Of a DNA stretch of 64,000 bases, positions 41,839-50,276 are shown piece by piece. How positions within the stretch are numbered: position 1 is the first letter of the stretch; the number at the start of each line of letters is the position of its first letter. The DNA is taken from the NCBI RefSeq assembly GCF_035918095.1, contig NZ_CP109137.1, positions 8,744,001 through 8,808,000 of the forward strand, in the 5' to 3' direction. The notes under the pieces were generated by a model. The model worked only from the letters and a program-made list of their open reading frames with translations. It had not been told where the DNA came from and made no database searches. Made by a program: the position numbers and the translations under genes. This stretch comes from Streptomyces sp. NBC_01750. GTDB taxonomy: Bacteria > Actinomycetota > Actinomycetes > Streptomycetales > Streptomycetaceae.

Positions 41839-42804
41839 GTGGCCATTGCGCGCAGCGTGCGCTCGCGGACCGACTGCCAGTTCGGGCCGATAACCGAAGC
41901 GGCAACCAAACGGTGGCAGCAGACCTATGGGCTCACCGCCGACGGTGTTGTCGGACCGGCAGTACGCCCTGTCCCAGCTGCCGCACCCGGCCCGGGTCCG
42001 TCGCGTCAGGACAACTGCCCTCCATGCCCCAGGCCACGACCGGCTAGATAGCCTCGGCCGCCGCGGCGCTGGGCGAGGACGTCGTCATCGACGGCGAGGC
42101 CGTGATCCTGCGGTGTTGGGGCGCCCCCATGGGGCGTTCTGCCACTCCTGCCACGTCTCCCGCGTCCCGTTCCGCTGGGAGACCCTGGTGGGCACCTTCG
42201 ACATGGCCTTCCTGGGCGGTGTCCTGGGCATCGACGCACAGGACAGGTGGATTAGCCCGAGGCTCGGGCACGCCGTTGTCGAGCTGCTCCCCGCCAGCGA
42301 GCGGCGGGACGGCCACCTGCCCGAGCCCTGGACTCTCGCGGAGGTCCAGCGCGTCACGGGCTGTCCCGAGGCCCGTCTGATGCCCGCCGTCGGGACCGTC
42401 ACTCTGCACGGCGAGCCTGTCCGGACCGATGTCGGGATCGACCTGGACGGCATCTGCGTGGTGCGGGCCGGCACCGGCCACTGGTACTCGGTGATGGGGT
42501 CTCCGACGGCGGGGACGTGACGTGCTGGGGCGACTATGGCCCGGACCTGGGCACCCTCCTGCGTACGATCTGCGACCCGCCACGCCTGCGGCTTCGCCGC
42601 GGACGCGGCCGAGCACGCGGCGCAGTCGGGCGTCGAGTGCACGGATCGACCAGTGGTTGAACGCCTGGCCGAGCGTGGTCGGCTCTGGCCTGCGTGGTGT
42701 TGTCGGCCGGATTTGCCGGGGGTTGAACCGGCAGCGCTGTGGGTCCGTATTACCTGGACAGCGGCAGGAGCTCGCCGCACAGGGCCTTGACGGGGGAGGA
42801 CGCG
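41839..42804 (+). other. Gene debris: peptidoglycan-binding and DNA-ligase-like fragments, unknown ORF
   Basis: Near 41865-41970 a frame reads FGPITEAATKRWQQTYGLTA then DGVVGPAVRP, part of a peptidoglycan-binding repeat. Near 42050-42115 another reads IASAAAALGEDVVIDGEAVI, typical of the ATP-dependent DNA ligase active-site region. From about 42130 to 42520 an open frame (RWETLVGTFDMAFLGGVLGI, PRLGHAVVELLPASERRDGH, VGIDLDGICVVRAGTGHWYS) could be part of a real protein but has no start I trust and no family I know. Nothing is recognised from 42521 to 42804. Confidence 0.45.
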
Positions 42805-43089
42805 ATGATGCTGCGGTGGAGTGAACGGGCGGCCTGTCGTAGTGCGGATCCGGAGGAGTTGTTCGCCAAGGCACCGCAGCAGAAGAAGGCCAAAGCGGTC
42901 TGTGTCGCGTGTCCGGTACGGATCGACTGTCTGGCCGAAGCGCTGGACAGCCGGGTCGCGTTCGGGGTGTGGGGCGGCATGACGGAGCGGGAACGCCGCA
43001 CGCTGCTGCGCCGCAAGCCTGGTGTCACCTCCTGGCGCAGCGTGCTGGAGGGCGCTCGGCGCGAACACGAGCGCCCACGCGCCGGCTGA
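42805..43089 (+). CDS. WhiB-like iron-sulfur transcription factor
   Basis: A 94-aa protein with the four cluster-binding cysteines (ERAACRSADPEELF; AVCVACPVRIDCLAEAL), the GVWGG turn (AFGVWGGMTERERRTLLRR) and a basic C-terminal tail. The start ATG at 42805 has GGGGGAGG upstream; a second ATG follows directly. It lies convergent to the minus-strand DUF2589 operon. The short linker between the first Cys and the CxxC and the lack of a long N-terminus place it among the small Wbl proteins; the exact subclass is not clear. Confidence 0.9.
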   Translation: MMLRWSERAACRSADPEELFAKAPQQKKAKAVCVACPVRIDCLAEALDSRVAFGVWGGMTERERRTLLRRKPGVTSWRSVLEGARREHERPRAG

Positions 43090-43249
43090 CCGCCCGCCGG
43101 TCTCCCGGCGGGGTGTGTCTGACCGGTTGCGCGGTCGTTCACGCCGCCCTGCCGGCAGCCGCCGGAAGGCTGCGTCCGGGGTAGCCCGTCCGCTCCGTTC
43201 CTGTCGCGGAGGCCGGCCGCTGTCCTCCTCCTCGTGGTCGGGGGACGGG

Positions 43250-43910
43250 TTATCGTTTGAGGCGTTGCAGCGCCGCGCCGAATGGGACAGCAGACTCTCC
43301 ACCAGGGCGCGGGTTCCGTCCCGGCTGTAGACCGGGTCACCGATCGAGACCGGCCCGCGGGCGTGGTCCGTGCGCAGCGGACGCAGATCGACGTGGCGCC
43401 CGCCCTGGTGGGTCTTGTGCGGGGGCATCAGGCCGCCCTGTACGAAGCTGATGTCGCCGACCCCCATCTCCAGACCGGCGCGGTGCAGGGCCGCGGCCGT
43501 GCCGGTGAGGAGTTGCAGCATGGCGTCGGTGCCGTACTGGCGCTCGCTGTCCGCGTACGCGTAGTGGCCCGGGCCCTGGCGGGCGAACTGGGTCAGGCGG
43601 GCGCCGTCCGCAGGCCCCGACGCAGTCGCGGGGTCACTGCGGGGCGCCTCGGAGCGCTCCCCGGCGTCCGCCGCGAGGCGGCGCAGCGTCAGGCCGTCCG
43701 GGTCGACGCGGCCGTCGGGGGCCTTGAGGAAGCCGGACTGGTAGGACCTGATGGCCCCGCAGGTGGCCGGGCCGCAGTCGCCGTCGACCGCGAGCTCCGC
43801 GCGGCGGCGCGGTTGAGCAGGTCCTGGACGACCCGGACATCGGCGGCGGTGTTGGTGCCACCGGCGCCGACCGTGGCGGAGATGCGCGGGACGGTGGTGG
43901 ATGCGGTCAT
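43250..43910 (-). pseudogene. Peptidoglycan-binding / LAS-type peptidase, frameshifted
   Basis: Starts MTASTTVPRISATVGAGGTN and TAADVRVVQDLLNRAAAR. A one-base shift near 43800 then gives ELAVDGDCGPATCGAIRSYQ, a peptidoglycan-binding repeat. A peptidase domain follows: YADSERQYGTDAMLQLLTGT, VGDISFVQGGLMPPHKTHQG and GRHVDLRPLR. The HxxHQxGxxVDLR pattern is that of zinc LAS peptidases (MepA/M15-like murein endopeptidases). A second lesion near 43275 probably hits the C-terminus, because a plausible end (QRLKR, stop at 43250) is in another frame. Its ATG overlaps the previous stop (tcat, 43907-43910). It is the last gene of the DUF2589 operon, suggesting that the operon acts on the cell wall. Confidence 0.65.
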
Positions 43911-44494
43911 CCTCTGGCTCCCCTGGTGTCGCGGAGAAGGAAGGAGCGGACGCCGCCGGCGTCCCGGGTGCAGGCGGTGCCGTCGCCGACCAGGGCGTCG
44001 AGCGCCGCCTCGGCCATACCGGACGGCAGGCCCGTCGTACGGCAGAGCACGGACACCGACGCGCCGCGCCGGCCGCGTCGGCGCAGGGCCGCGAGGACGG
44101 TGGCGCATGCGGCCTCGGTGACCGCGGGCGCGGCGGTGACACCGGGCTCCGCGGGGGCGGCCGGCCCCACGGACCGGGCGGTCGGGCCCGCGTCGCCGGG
44201 AGCGGCCGGAGCCAGGGCCGCCAGGCGCCGCATCACGGCGGCGTACGGCTCCAGCAGCCCGTAGATGCGCCCGGAGGTCTCGCCGATGTGCTCGAAACCG
44301 CGCAGCACCGACGGATCGGTTTCGGGTCCGGCGGAGTCGTCGCCGGGGAACAGCCGTTGGGCGAGCAGCACATCGGCCATGCGCTGATACGCGGTCGTGC
44401 CTTCGGCGAAGCCGCCCACCCGCAGCGACTGTTCGAGCCGGTCCAGCGCCAGCGCCGCCGCCTCCACGCTGCTCGCCACATGACTTTCCGTCAT
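43907..44494 (-). CDS. Hypothetical protein of the DUF2589 operon (helical plus winged-helix-like)
   Basis: A 195-aa protein of no known family. Residues 1-75 are alpha-helical (VEAAALALDRLEQSLRVGGF, TTAYQRMADVLLAQRLF), an Ala/Pro-rich linker covers about 90-125, and the end (VLAALRRRGRRGASVSVLCR, TTGLPSGMAEAALDALVGDG) looks like a small winged helix. It overlaps both neighbours by 4 nt (ATGA), so it belongs to a tightly coupled operon. The N-terminal half resembles oligomerising helices; I cannot assign a function. Confidence 0.7.
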   Translation of the reverse strand: MTESHVASSVEAAALALDRLEQSLRVGGFAEGTTAYQRMADVLLAQRLFPGDDSAGPETDPSVLRGFEHIGETSGRIYGLLEPYAAVMRRLAALAPAAPGDAGPTARSVGPAAPAEPGVTAAPAVTEAACATVLAALRRRGRRGASVSVLCRTTGLPSGMAEAALDALVGDGTACTRDAGGVRSFLLRDTRGARG

Positions 44495-45129
44495 CTCGGC
44501 TCGTCCCGCTCGTCCCGCTCGGTCTGCTCGTCCCGCCCGGTCTGCTTAGCCGCGACGGGCCGGGACACCGTCAGCTCCGTCAGGTCGAGCAGCCGCTCCA
44601 GGCCCACCGGCAGCGGCACGCTCTCGACCGTGACCTCGATGTTGATGCCCGCCGTCTCTCGGGTCTCGCTGCTGCTGACCGTGCGGGCCCGCGGCACGAA
44701 GCCCTTGAGGACGACCGGGCGGAGCTCGGCCCCGGTGAGCGCCCGCGGCACCGGGGCCCGGGCCCCGCGGATCTGCTCGGCCGGACGCTCGACGGCCGTC
44801 TGCGTCACGTCGTACGTGAAGGAGATCTTGGCCTCACGCACGGTCAGGCGTGAAGGGGCCTCACGCACGGTCAGGGTGGGGATCGCCACCATGGCCAGCA
44901 GCGGCACTTCGAGGGCGAACTCGGCGGGCTGCTGATTCTCGTCGAGCTTGGTGTACCGGATGGTCACCGTGCGGAAGCGCTCATGGCCCTCGGCATCGCG
45001 GAGCAGACCGATCTGCTCGACGAGGGCGAGCGTTCCGGCCGTGGCCTCGCGCTGGCCGCCGATGACGGCCGACAGCAGGGCACCGAGGAGCTCATCGAGC
45101 CCTAGCGTGGAGACGTCGCGTATGGGCAT
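44491..45129 (-). CDS. DUF2589-family protein (second copy)
   Basis: A 212-aa protein with the DUF2589 ground plan: LGLDELLGALLSAVIGGQRE, LVEQIGLLRDAEGHERFRTV, ALEVPLLAMVAIPTLTVREA, then a beta-rich part with ISFTYDVTQTAVERPAEQIR and RTVSSSETRETAGINIEVTV, and a C-terminal helix with VPLPVGLERLLDLTELTV. The family usually has a helix pair, a beta-sandwich-like middle and a helix that may bind partners; its function is unknown. It starts 4 nt after the upstream gene stops. A polar tail of Asp/Glu/Arg repeats ends it. Confidence 0.75.
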   Translation of the reverse strand: MPIRDVSTLGLDELLGALLSAVIGGQREATAGTLALVEQIGLLRDAEGHERFRTVTIRYTKLDENQQPAEFALEVPLLAMVAIPTLTVREAPSRLTVREAKISFTYDVTQTAVERPAEQIRGARAPVPRALTGAELRPVVLKGFVPRARTVSSSETRETAGINIEVTVESVPLPVGLERLLDLTELTVSRPVAAKQTGRDEQTERDERDEPR

Positions 45130-45132
45130 GGC

Positions 45133-45846
45133 TCAGCTCTCTGTGTCGGTGGCCGGACCGATGAACTCCTCGATGTCGGCGAGGGAGACGGCCAGTTCGA
45201 TGTGCTGAAGCGTCTCCGGGCGCCGCCGCTCCAGCTCGTCGGCGGTCACCTCCACCTTGACCCGAGAGCGCAGCGCCTGTTCAGCCGCCTGCCACTGCCG
45301 CGCCCGCTCCGCGAGCGGCGGCACCTCCCGTGGCACCTCCCGCTGCAACTCCTCCTTCAGCCGGATCTGCTGGAGCCGGGCCTGCGCGTGCTGCGGCAGT
45401 GTCCGTACGCGCTCCAGGAGCTGATCGAGCGTCGACGCCACCACATTGCCGGGGTCCCCGGCAACGGCCCGCTGGAGGGCAACGGCGTCGAGCACAACCG
45501 GAGCGCGCCGCAGCGCGCCGCGCCACAGCCGCACCGCCTCGTCCATGCCAAGTTCCTCCCGCCCCGGCAGCAACCCCGGCAGCAGACGGTCCCGCAGGGT
45601 GATGTTCCACTCCCGGGCGGCCCGGGCGACATCCAGCGGCTGCGGATCGGGAACCGCGACCTCGGCTGCCGAGAACGCCAGCCGTACCGTCATGCCCGTG
45701 ACGGTGACCCGGGGCACGGACAGCGACGCGAGCACGGGATCGTCCCGGTACGCCGCCACGGCGCTCGCGGTCAGCGCGTCGGCCGCGAGCCGTGCCCGCA
45801 CCACATCGGTCAGCAGCGCCCCCAGGACATCCCCCAGCCCCGTCAC
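45133..45846 (-). CDS. Hypothetical protein between the two DUF2589 genes
   Basis: A 237-aa protein starting at a GTG that overlaps the DUF2589 stop (GTGA). The first 90 residues (GLGDVLGALLTDVVRARLAA, VPRVTVTGMTVRLAFSAAEV) resemble the start and first strands of DUF2589, so it may be a remote relative. The rest is helical (TLRDRLLPGLLPGREELGMD; LLERVRTLPQHAQARLQQIR; REVPPLAERARQWQAAEQAL) and ends with an acidic tail. The frame continues further upstream only as the frameshifted end of the previous gene. Probably a structural partner of the DUF2589 proteins. Confidence 0.65.
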   Translation of the reverse strand: MTGLGDVLGALLTDVVRARLAADALTASAVAAYRDDPVLASLSVPRVTVTGMTVRLAFSAAEVAVPDPQPLDVARAAREWNITLRDRLLPGLLPGREELGMDEAVRLWRGALRRAPVVLDAVALQRAVAGDPGNVVASTLDQLLERVRTLPQHAQARLQQIRLKEELQREVPREVPPLAERARQWQAAEQALRSRVKVEVTADELERRRPETLQHIELAVSLADIEEFIGPATDTES

Positions 45847-46457
45847 GACGTGGCGGAGGTCGGCTGTTCCTGGATGGCCTGCTCGAGTATGTCGAGCATC
45901 CCGTGACAGCCCTGCGGGCATCTCGTCCTGGACCGCTCGGACATGGATCTGGAGGGTGTACTCGCGCTGCTGGCGCTCGCTGCTGCTCGACTTCTGGTTG
46001 TAGGTCGCCGAAACCCGCGCCTCGATCTTGATCGGGCTCCAGAATGCGGCGTAGCTGCCCTTGACCTCCGAGTCGAGATTGAATTCGGAACTGGTCTTGC
46101 GCTCGATCGAGTCGGTGAGTTTGGCGTTGAAGTCGATCGTCACCTCGTCGACCTGATGAAAGGAATCGGGGTAATCGCGAGAAACGGAACGGTGAGCGAG
46201 AATTCCTTCTTTGCGTCGTTCTCGTCCTTCTTCGTGTAGCTGAAGGTGACCGACCGCACTTTGCCCGCCGACGCGTCCTTGGTGACATCGCCGAACACCA
46301 GGTCGTCGGGCTGCGCCTCCTGCTGGAAGCCGACCTTGTGAATAAATTCGATCGTCGACTGGGCGGCCAGGTCCTGGGCTTCGACAGCGGCCTTGAGTGG
46401 TGCTCCGATGAGTTGCGAGAACGGAATCTGCTGGAGTTCGGCGACGGCGCGCGACAT
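45843..46457 (-). pseudogene. DUF2589-family protein (first copy), two single-base frameshifts
   Basis: The ATG at 46457 begins MSRAVAELQQIPFSQLIGAP then LKAAVEAQDLAAQSTIEFIH, a clear DUF2589 start, and continues to SLTVPFLAITPIPFI. A missing C near 46155 shifts the frame. The next part (VDEVTIDFNAKLTDSIERKT, SSEFNLDSEVKGSYAAFWSP, YTLQIHVRAVQDEMPAGLSR) is followed by an extra G near 45898. The true end MLDILEQAIQEQPTSATS then stops at 45843. Both changes lie in short repeats and could be sequencing errors or real decay. Repaired, the protein would have about 204 residues. First gene of the operon. Confidence 0.75.
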
Positions 46458-46749
46458 TAATCCCCCCTGAATTGTCCCCCACTGCCGGGCAGTTCGGGAC
46501 GAAGCCCCCGACATTTACTCTCCGCCCATGCAACGGCGGGGATATGACGCCGTCAAGCGGGGCGGCCGGCTTGTACGGCGTGCGGCCGTGAAGTCGGCCC
46601 GTGGCGCCGTATGACGTTTGGCGTAGAGGGGAGTACGGCCGCGCGGCGCGCCCCGCCACCCCGGGTCCGGGGGTACTGAGTCGTGAATAACACCACGGAG
46701 TGCTGACCGCGCAGACAAGTCGTTGTAGGGTATGGAAACCGCCCTTGAC

Positions 46750-47115
46750 CTGCAAGAACGCAGGCAGGGAGCCAGGATCGGGGAGTGCCTCGATGCTGCG
46801 CACCAAGTTCAAGTCCAAGTTCCACCGGGCACCGTGACCCAGGCCGACCTGCACTACGTCGGGTCCGTCATCCGTGCGCTGGGTCGCCTGGGTGCCGGAG
46901 CGTCGGATGTCCGCATAGACGCGGGCCTTCACCCCCGGCTGCCCGGGTGCCCGCCGGAGGGTGCCGACGCCGGAGGTGGCCCACCACTTCTCCAGCTCGC
47001 TCATCACGGCGAGCGCGGTCGCCCCATCGTGGGAGGTGGTGGTGAGGGCGCCGGTCAGCTCGAACGCGCTCTGGAGCTCGTCATCGGGGGGGTTGCTCCC
47101 GTCCGGCGGAGCAAC
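46750..47115 (-). pseudogene. Hypothetical C-terminal fragment upstream of the DUF2589 operon
   Basis: A minus-strand frame reads ELTGALTTTSHDGATALAVM, SELEKWWATSGVGTLRRAPG, VKARVYADIRRSGTQATQRT, DDGPDVVQVGLGHGARWNLD and LVRSIEALPDPGSLPAFLQV. The composition and regular strand pattern look like a real protein, but no start is seen and no family is recognised. Its frame runs on by chance into the DUF2589 region. It may be the lost first gene of that operon. The rest of 46458-47379 is empty. Confidence 0.4.
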
Positions 47116-47379
47116 GGCGGCGGTGCCGGAAGGCCTTGCCGACGACCGTCACGACAACGAGGTCTGGGTCAAGAGTGGGGCGAGATCCTGGGCACGGCTG
47201 AGAAGAAACTGTTGTTCTTCCAGCGCCAGCTGAACTACGAGGCCACCGACGACCGCGTCACCCAGCACCTGCGCGAGAGTTACTCAGCGCGCTCACAGCC
47301 GCCGGGAGTGGGCATGGGTGACAGCCCCAGCGCGTTGATCATCACGTCAGCGGTGTCTCCGGGAGGGGACAGGCGCCAG

Positions 47380-48606
47380 TCATGCAAGGGCGAGGTGTCC
47401 ACGGAATTGCTGGGGTACGGGGGCGAAGCGGCAGGCCATGGTGATCGTGTCGGCGTTCGGGACGCTGAGGCGGTAGCGGGTGCACATCAGGTAGCACAGC
47501 GCCATCAGCTGGATGGTGCCGATGTCGGCGCCGATGCACTTCTTCGGAGCCCAGCCGAACGGTACGTAACACGCCCGGTCGGCTGGCCCGTGCGGCGCGC
47601 CGGGCAAGAACCGGTCGGGATCGAAGGTGTCGGCCTCCTGCCAGAACCGGGGATGGCGGTGGATCATGTGCGGGCTCACCAGGTAGCTCTGCCCTTTCTC
47701 CAGCCGGGTGGCGCCGAGGTCGAACGAGGCGCGGGCACGCCGCACCAGCAGCAGCGGTGGGCTCCACATACGCAGCACTTCCTTGACGAACCGGTGGGTG
47801 ACCGGCGCTGACTTGGCTGGTGCGGCGCAGAACTCGACCGGGTCCACGCTCCCCAGCTCGCGGGTAAGCCGGTGCGCCCACTGCGGGTTGCGGACGAACT
47901 CGTACAGCACGCTCGCGGCCGCAGAGCCGGGCGGTCCGCCGATCGCGGTGAGTACCGCAGTGACGACGTCGAGCGCTCGGTCCATGCCCAACTCGGGCAG
48001 CAGGTCGACGATCGGGTCGGTGAGGTCCAGTTCCCGCGCGCGGCGTCCGGAGGCGCGCTCGCTCAGCACCCGTCGTACGACAAGTCCGGCCCTGATCTGC
48101 ACGGCGGCGAAATGCGCGTGATGGCGTAGCCCGCGGCCGGGGTGGCGATCGATCAGGCGTAGCAGCTTCTGGTTCAAGTCCTGTGTGATCCGCGCCGATT
48201 CGCCAGCTGTGAGACCTGAGAGTGCGACCGGCAGGATGGACTGCACGGCGACATCCTGAGCGAGCAGGACGAGATCGACGTCGTCGCCGAGCCGGGCATC
48301 AATGATCTGCCGCATCCGCGTGATCAGATCGGCGTTGTGCTCGCCGGTCGTGAGCGTGTGCAGTTGGGTGAGCCAGGCGGTGCGGATACGGGACCACCGC
48401 ATCGGCGTGCTGCGACGGCGCCGGACCATGTCGACGAGGCGATCGCTCATGACGAGGCCGTTCCAGTTCGCACTGCTCACCATGCGTGCCGCGGCCGGTT
48501 CGAAGACGGCGAGCTGCTCGTTGTCCAGCCAGAAGACACCGCCCTCGGCTGCGCTGCGCAGCCGCAGATCGTGCAGGAAATCGTCGCCGTGGTGTGGAGT
48601 GGTCAT
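47380..48606 (-). CDS. Cytochrome P450 (second P450 of the putative RiPP operon)
   Basis: A 408-aa P450-family protein. ExxR is in FVKEVLRMWSPPLLL, the PxxF-like meander is TFDPDRFLPGAP, and the haem loop is PFGWAPKKCIGADIG with the Cys ligand but Ala where the loop normally has Gly. The I-helix reads VLTAIGGPPGSAAASVL and lacks the usual acid-Thr pair, so oxygen activation must differ from standard hydroxylases. The ATG at 48606 follows GAGAGGCAGTGCC. It is separated from a 30-aa peptide gene by a strong hairpin. P450s with unusual I-helices are known to crosslink aromatic residues in ribosomal and nonribosomal peptides. I infer such a role here. Confidence 0.85.
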   Translation of the reverse strand: MTTPHHGDDFLHDLRLRSAAEGGVFWLDNEQLAVFEPAAARMVSSANWNGLVMSDRLVDMVRRRRSTPMRWSRIRTAWLTQLHTLTTGEHNADLITRMRQIIDARLGDDVDLVLLAQDVAVQSILPVALSGLTAGESARITQDLNQKLLRLIDRHPGRGLRHHAHFAAVQIRAGLVVRRVLSERASGRRARELDLTDPIVDLLPELGMDRALDVVTAVLTAIGGPPGSAAASVLYEFVRNPQWAHRLTRELGSVDPVEFCAAPAKSAPVTHRFVKEVLRMWSPPLLLVRRARASFDLGATRLEKGQSYLVSPHMIHRHPRFWQEADTFDPDRFLPGAPHGPADRACYVPFGWAPKKCIGADIGTIQLMALCYLMCTRYRLSVPNADTITMACRFAPVPQQFRGHLALA

Positions 48607-48623
48607 GGCACTGCCTCTCACGG

Positions 48624-48655
48624 CCGGCGTGGAGAGCTGCGGCTCCCCACGCCGG
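48624..48655 (-). terminator. Strong hairpin between precursor peptide gene and P450
   Basis: On the minus strand CCGGCGTGGGGAGC is followed by CGCA and GCTCTCCACGCCGG: a stem of about 13 pairs with one mismatch and a 4-base loop. No U-tract follows. It may work as an attenuator or RNA-stabilising element that makes the peptide message more abundant than that of the second P450. Confidence 0.65.
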
Positions 48656-48661
48656 TACCGA

Positions 48662-48754
48662 TCAGATGTGGTGGTACAGATACCAGAAGTGGTGCGAGCC
48701 GTAGCCGGACCGGATGTTGAGGGCCGACTTGGCCGTGCGGAAGAGCTTCCTCAT
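48662..48754 (-). CDS. 30-aa putative RiPP precursor peptide with aromatic C-terminal core
   Basis: ATG 48754 to TGA 48662 encodes MRKLFRTAKSALNIRSGYGS followed by HHFWYLYHHI. The first ~17 residues are basic and helical (leader-like); the last ten are His/aromatic (Phe, Trp, two Tyr, four His). An excellent ribosome site, GAGAGGAGGTGA, lies 5-8 nt upstream and itself contains the stop of the preceding P450. The gene sits between two P450 genes on the same strand. Short precursors with an aromatic C-terminus next to P450s are known for crosslinked peptides such as tryptorubin-type atropopeptides, cittilins and biarylitides. I know of no described family with this core and two P450s, but I could not search. 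No protease or transporter is adjacent. Confidence 0.75.
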   Translation of the reverse strand: MRKLFRTAKSALNIRSGYGSHHFWYLYHHI

Positions 48755-48759
48755 GTCAT

Positions 48760-49950
48760 TCACCTCCTCTCGCAGTGGGCGCCCCGGGCGTGCAACTCCG
48801 CGGTGAAACGCGGCGGTGCCAGCGCTGGGCCCAGATGGGGTCCGTTGCCTGTGGCGGTGACCGACAGGTGCCAATCGCGGGTAATGATGCTGATCAGGTC
48901 CTCGAGGAGCGTCATCGTCACGGTCGCCCCAGCGCAGGTGTGCGGCCCGAATCCGAAAGGCATGAAAGCCGGATCGTGGAGAGGTGCCGCCCAGCGGCGC
49001 GGCTCGAACTCGTCGGGGCGCTCCCAGTGCCGTGGGTGGCGGTGCACGAGGTACAGGCACACATTCACCTCGTCGTGCGGACCGACTGTGACTCCGGCCA
49101 GTTCGTGCTCGCGGCTCGGCCTACGGGCGAACAGCCAGGCCACCGGCCACAGTCGCAGCGCCTCCCGGACAATCCACGACGGCTCGTCTGTGCTGGTGTC
49201 GGGGTGCGTGCCGACGAGATAGACCGACCAGCCGAGGGCAAAGCCGAGCGAGCCGACCGTGGCGAACAGGAACGACAGATAGACCTCGGCCACCTCGCCG
49301 GGATCCACCGCCAACCCGACCCCGGCCACGGCCACATCGAGCAGATCCCGTGGCTCAGCAACACCGGCACGGCGGCGCGCCTGGACCTCCTGGACGAGGG
49401 CGCTCATCGCCCGGCGGCGGAACAGGAGCCGCGACATCACCGAATGGCGCTGTCGCGCACCGGCCAGCACCGCGCGGGTGATGATGCCGTCGACTGCCTT
49501 GTGGAGTTCTGCCGGGGCATCTGGACACAGCAGCACGTCACGCAGGTGCTCGCGGACAAGCAGGTTGCCCGCATCCGGCCAGGTGCTCGTGGGCACAAGC
49601 CGCCCGGCCACCAGGCGGGGCAGGTCCGCCCGGTGCGCATCGAGCCGGTGGCGTATCAGGGAGCGTGCCGCGCGGCCGATCTCGATCTGTGCGGATCTGG
49701 GGCCCAAGACCCCGTTACGCACGTGGAAGAAGTCGGAGGTCTCCATGAATGCGCCGCGCCGGTTGCCCATCACCTCGCGGGCGGCCGCAGGGCCGGCCAC
49801 GCACAGACGGCCCGATGCGGAGCGCCACATATCACGGGTGCCGTCGAACTCCGCGGCGAGAAAGGCCAAAGGGTCGTGCCGATAGGAGGCCGCACTGCGG
49901 CGCCGGCGAGCTGCCCCGCCGCTCATTGCGCCGTCGGCCGACCAGGCCAT
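48760..49950 (-). CDS. Cytochrome P450 (first P450 of the putative RiPP operon)
   Basis: A 396-aa P450. ExxR is in IVREALRLWPVAWLF, followed by DEFEPRRWAAPLHDPAFMPF and the haem loop FGFGPHTCAGATVTM. The I-helix reads LFATVGSLGFALGW and lacks the standard acid-Thr pair, like its partner downstream. ATG 49950 has GGGAG 5 nt upstream; the frame further up to 50094 shows no P450 homology. Its stop (TGA at 48760) lies inside the ribosome site of the peptide gene, so the two are coupled. Only about 300 bases of empty DNA (49951-50276) precede it, which should hold the operon promoter. Confidence 0.85.
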   Translation of the reverse strand: MAWSADGAMSGGAARRRRSAASYRHDPLAFLAAEFDGTRDMWRSASGRLCVAGPAAAREVMGNRRGAFMETSDFFHVRNGVLGPRSAQIEIGRAARSLIRHRLDAHRADLPRLVAGRLVPTSTWPDAGNLLVREHLRDVLLCPDAPAELHKAVDGIITRAVLAGARQRHSVMSRLLFRRRAMSALVQEVQARRRAGVAEPRDLLDVAVAGVGLAVDPGEVAEVYLSFLFATVGSLGFALGWSVYLVGTHPDTSTDEPSWIVREALRLWPVAWLFARRPSREHELAGVTVGPHDEVNVCLYLVHRHPRHWERPDEFEPRRWAAPLHDPAFMPFGFGPHTCAGATVTMTLLEDLISIITRDWHLSVTATGNGPHLGPALAPPRFTAELHARGAHCERR

Positions 49951-50276
49951 GGCATCTCCCTCGATCCGAGCAGACGGCCAAGACCGCAGGCACGGTCTGC
50001 CCAGCCACGACAGCCCCAGGCTCCATACCCGAGTACCCACAGACCGTCGAGAGACAGCGTCCTCTCCGGGGAGCGGTCTGTCACGCCCCTTCACGGCCAG
50101 TCCGCCCGACGACTCGCCATCGGCGACGAACAGGTGCGGCGCCAGCTATGCAGCGATGCCGCGAACTCGCATGCAGACCACGCCTGGTGTCCTGGCGGCA
50201 CGGCAAACCGGTCTGTGCCGGGCCGACCTTGTTCCGGACCTGCGGCGGAGTGGCCGCAGGCCCCGGAGCGCGGTCA

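Noticed and set aside
42085..44142. 685-codon minus-strand frame
   Set aside because: Only its middle (43250-43790) is protein-like (peptidase). The rest runs opposite the WhiB-like gene and through debris without homology.
45133..47007. 624-codon minus-strand frame read as one protein
   Set aside because: It joins by chance a hypothetical fragment, the out-of-frame part of a DUF2589 gene and a separate downstream gene that has its own GTG start.
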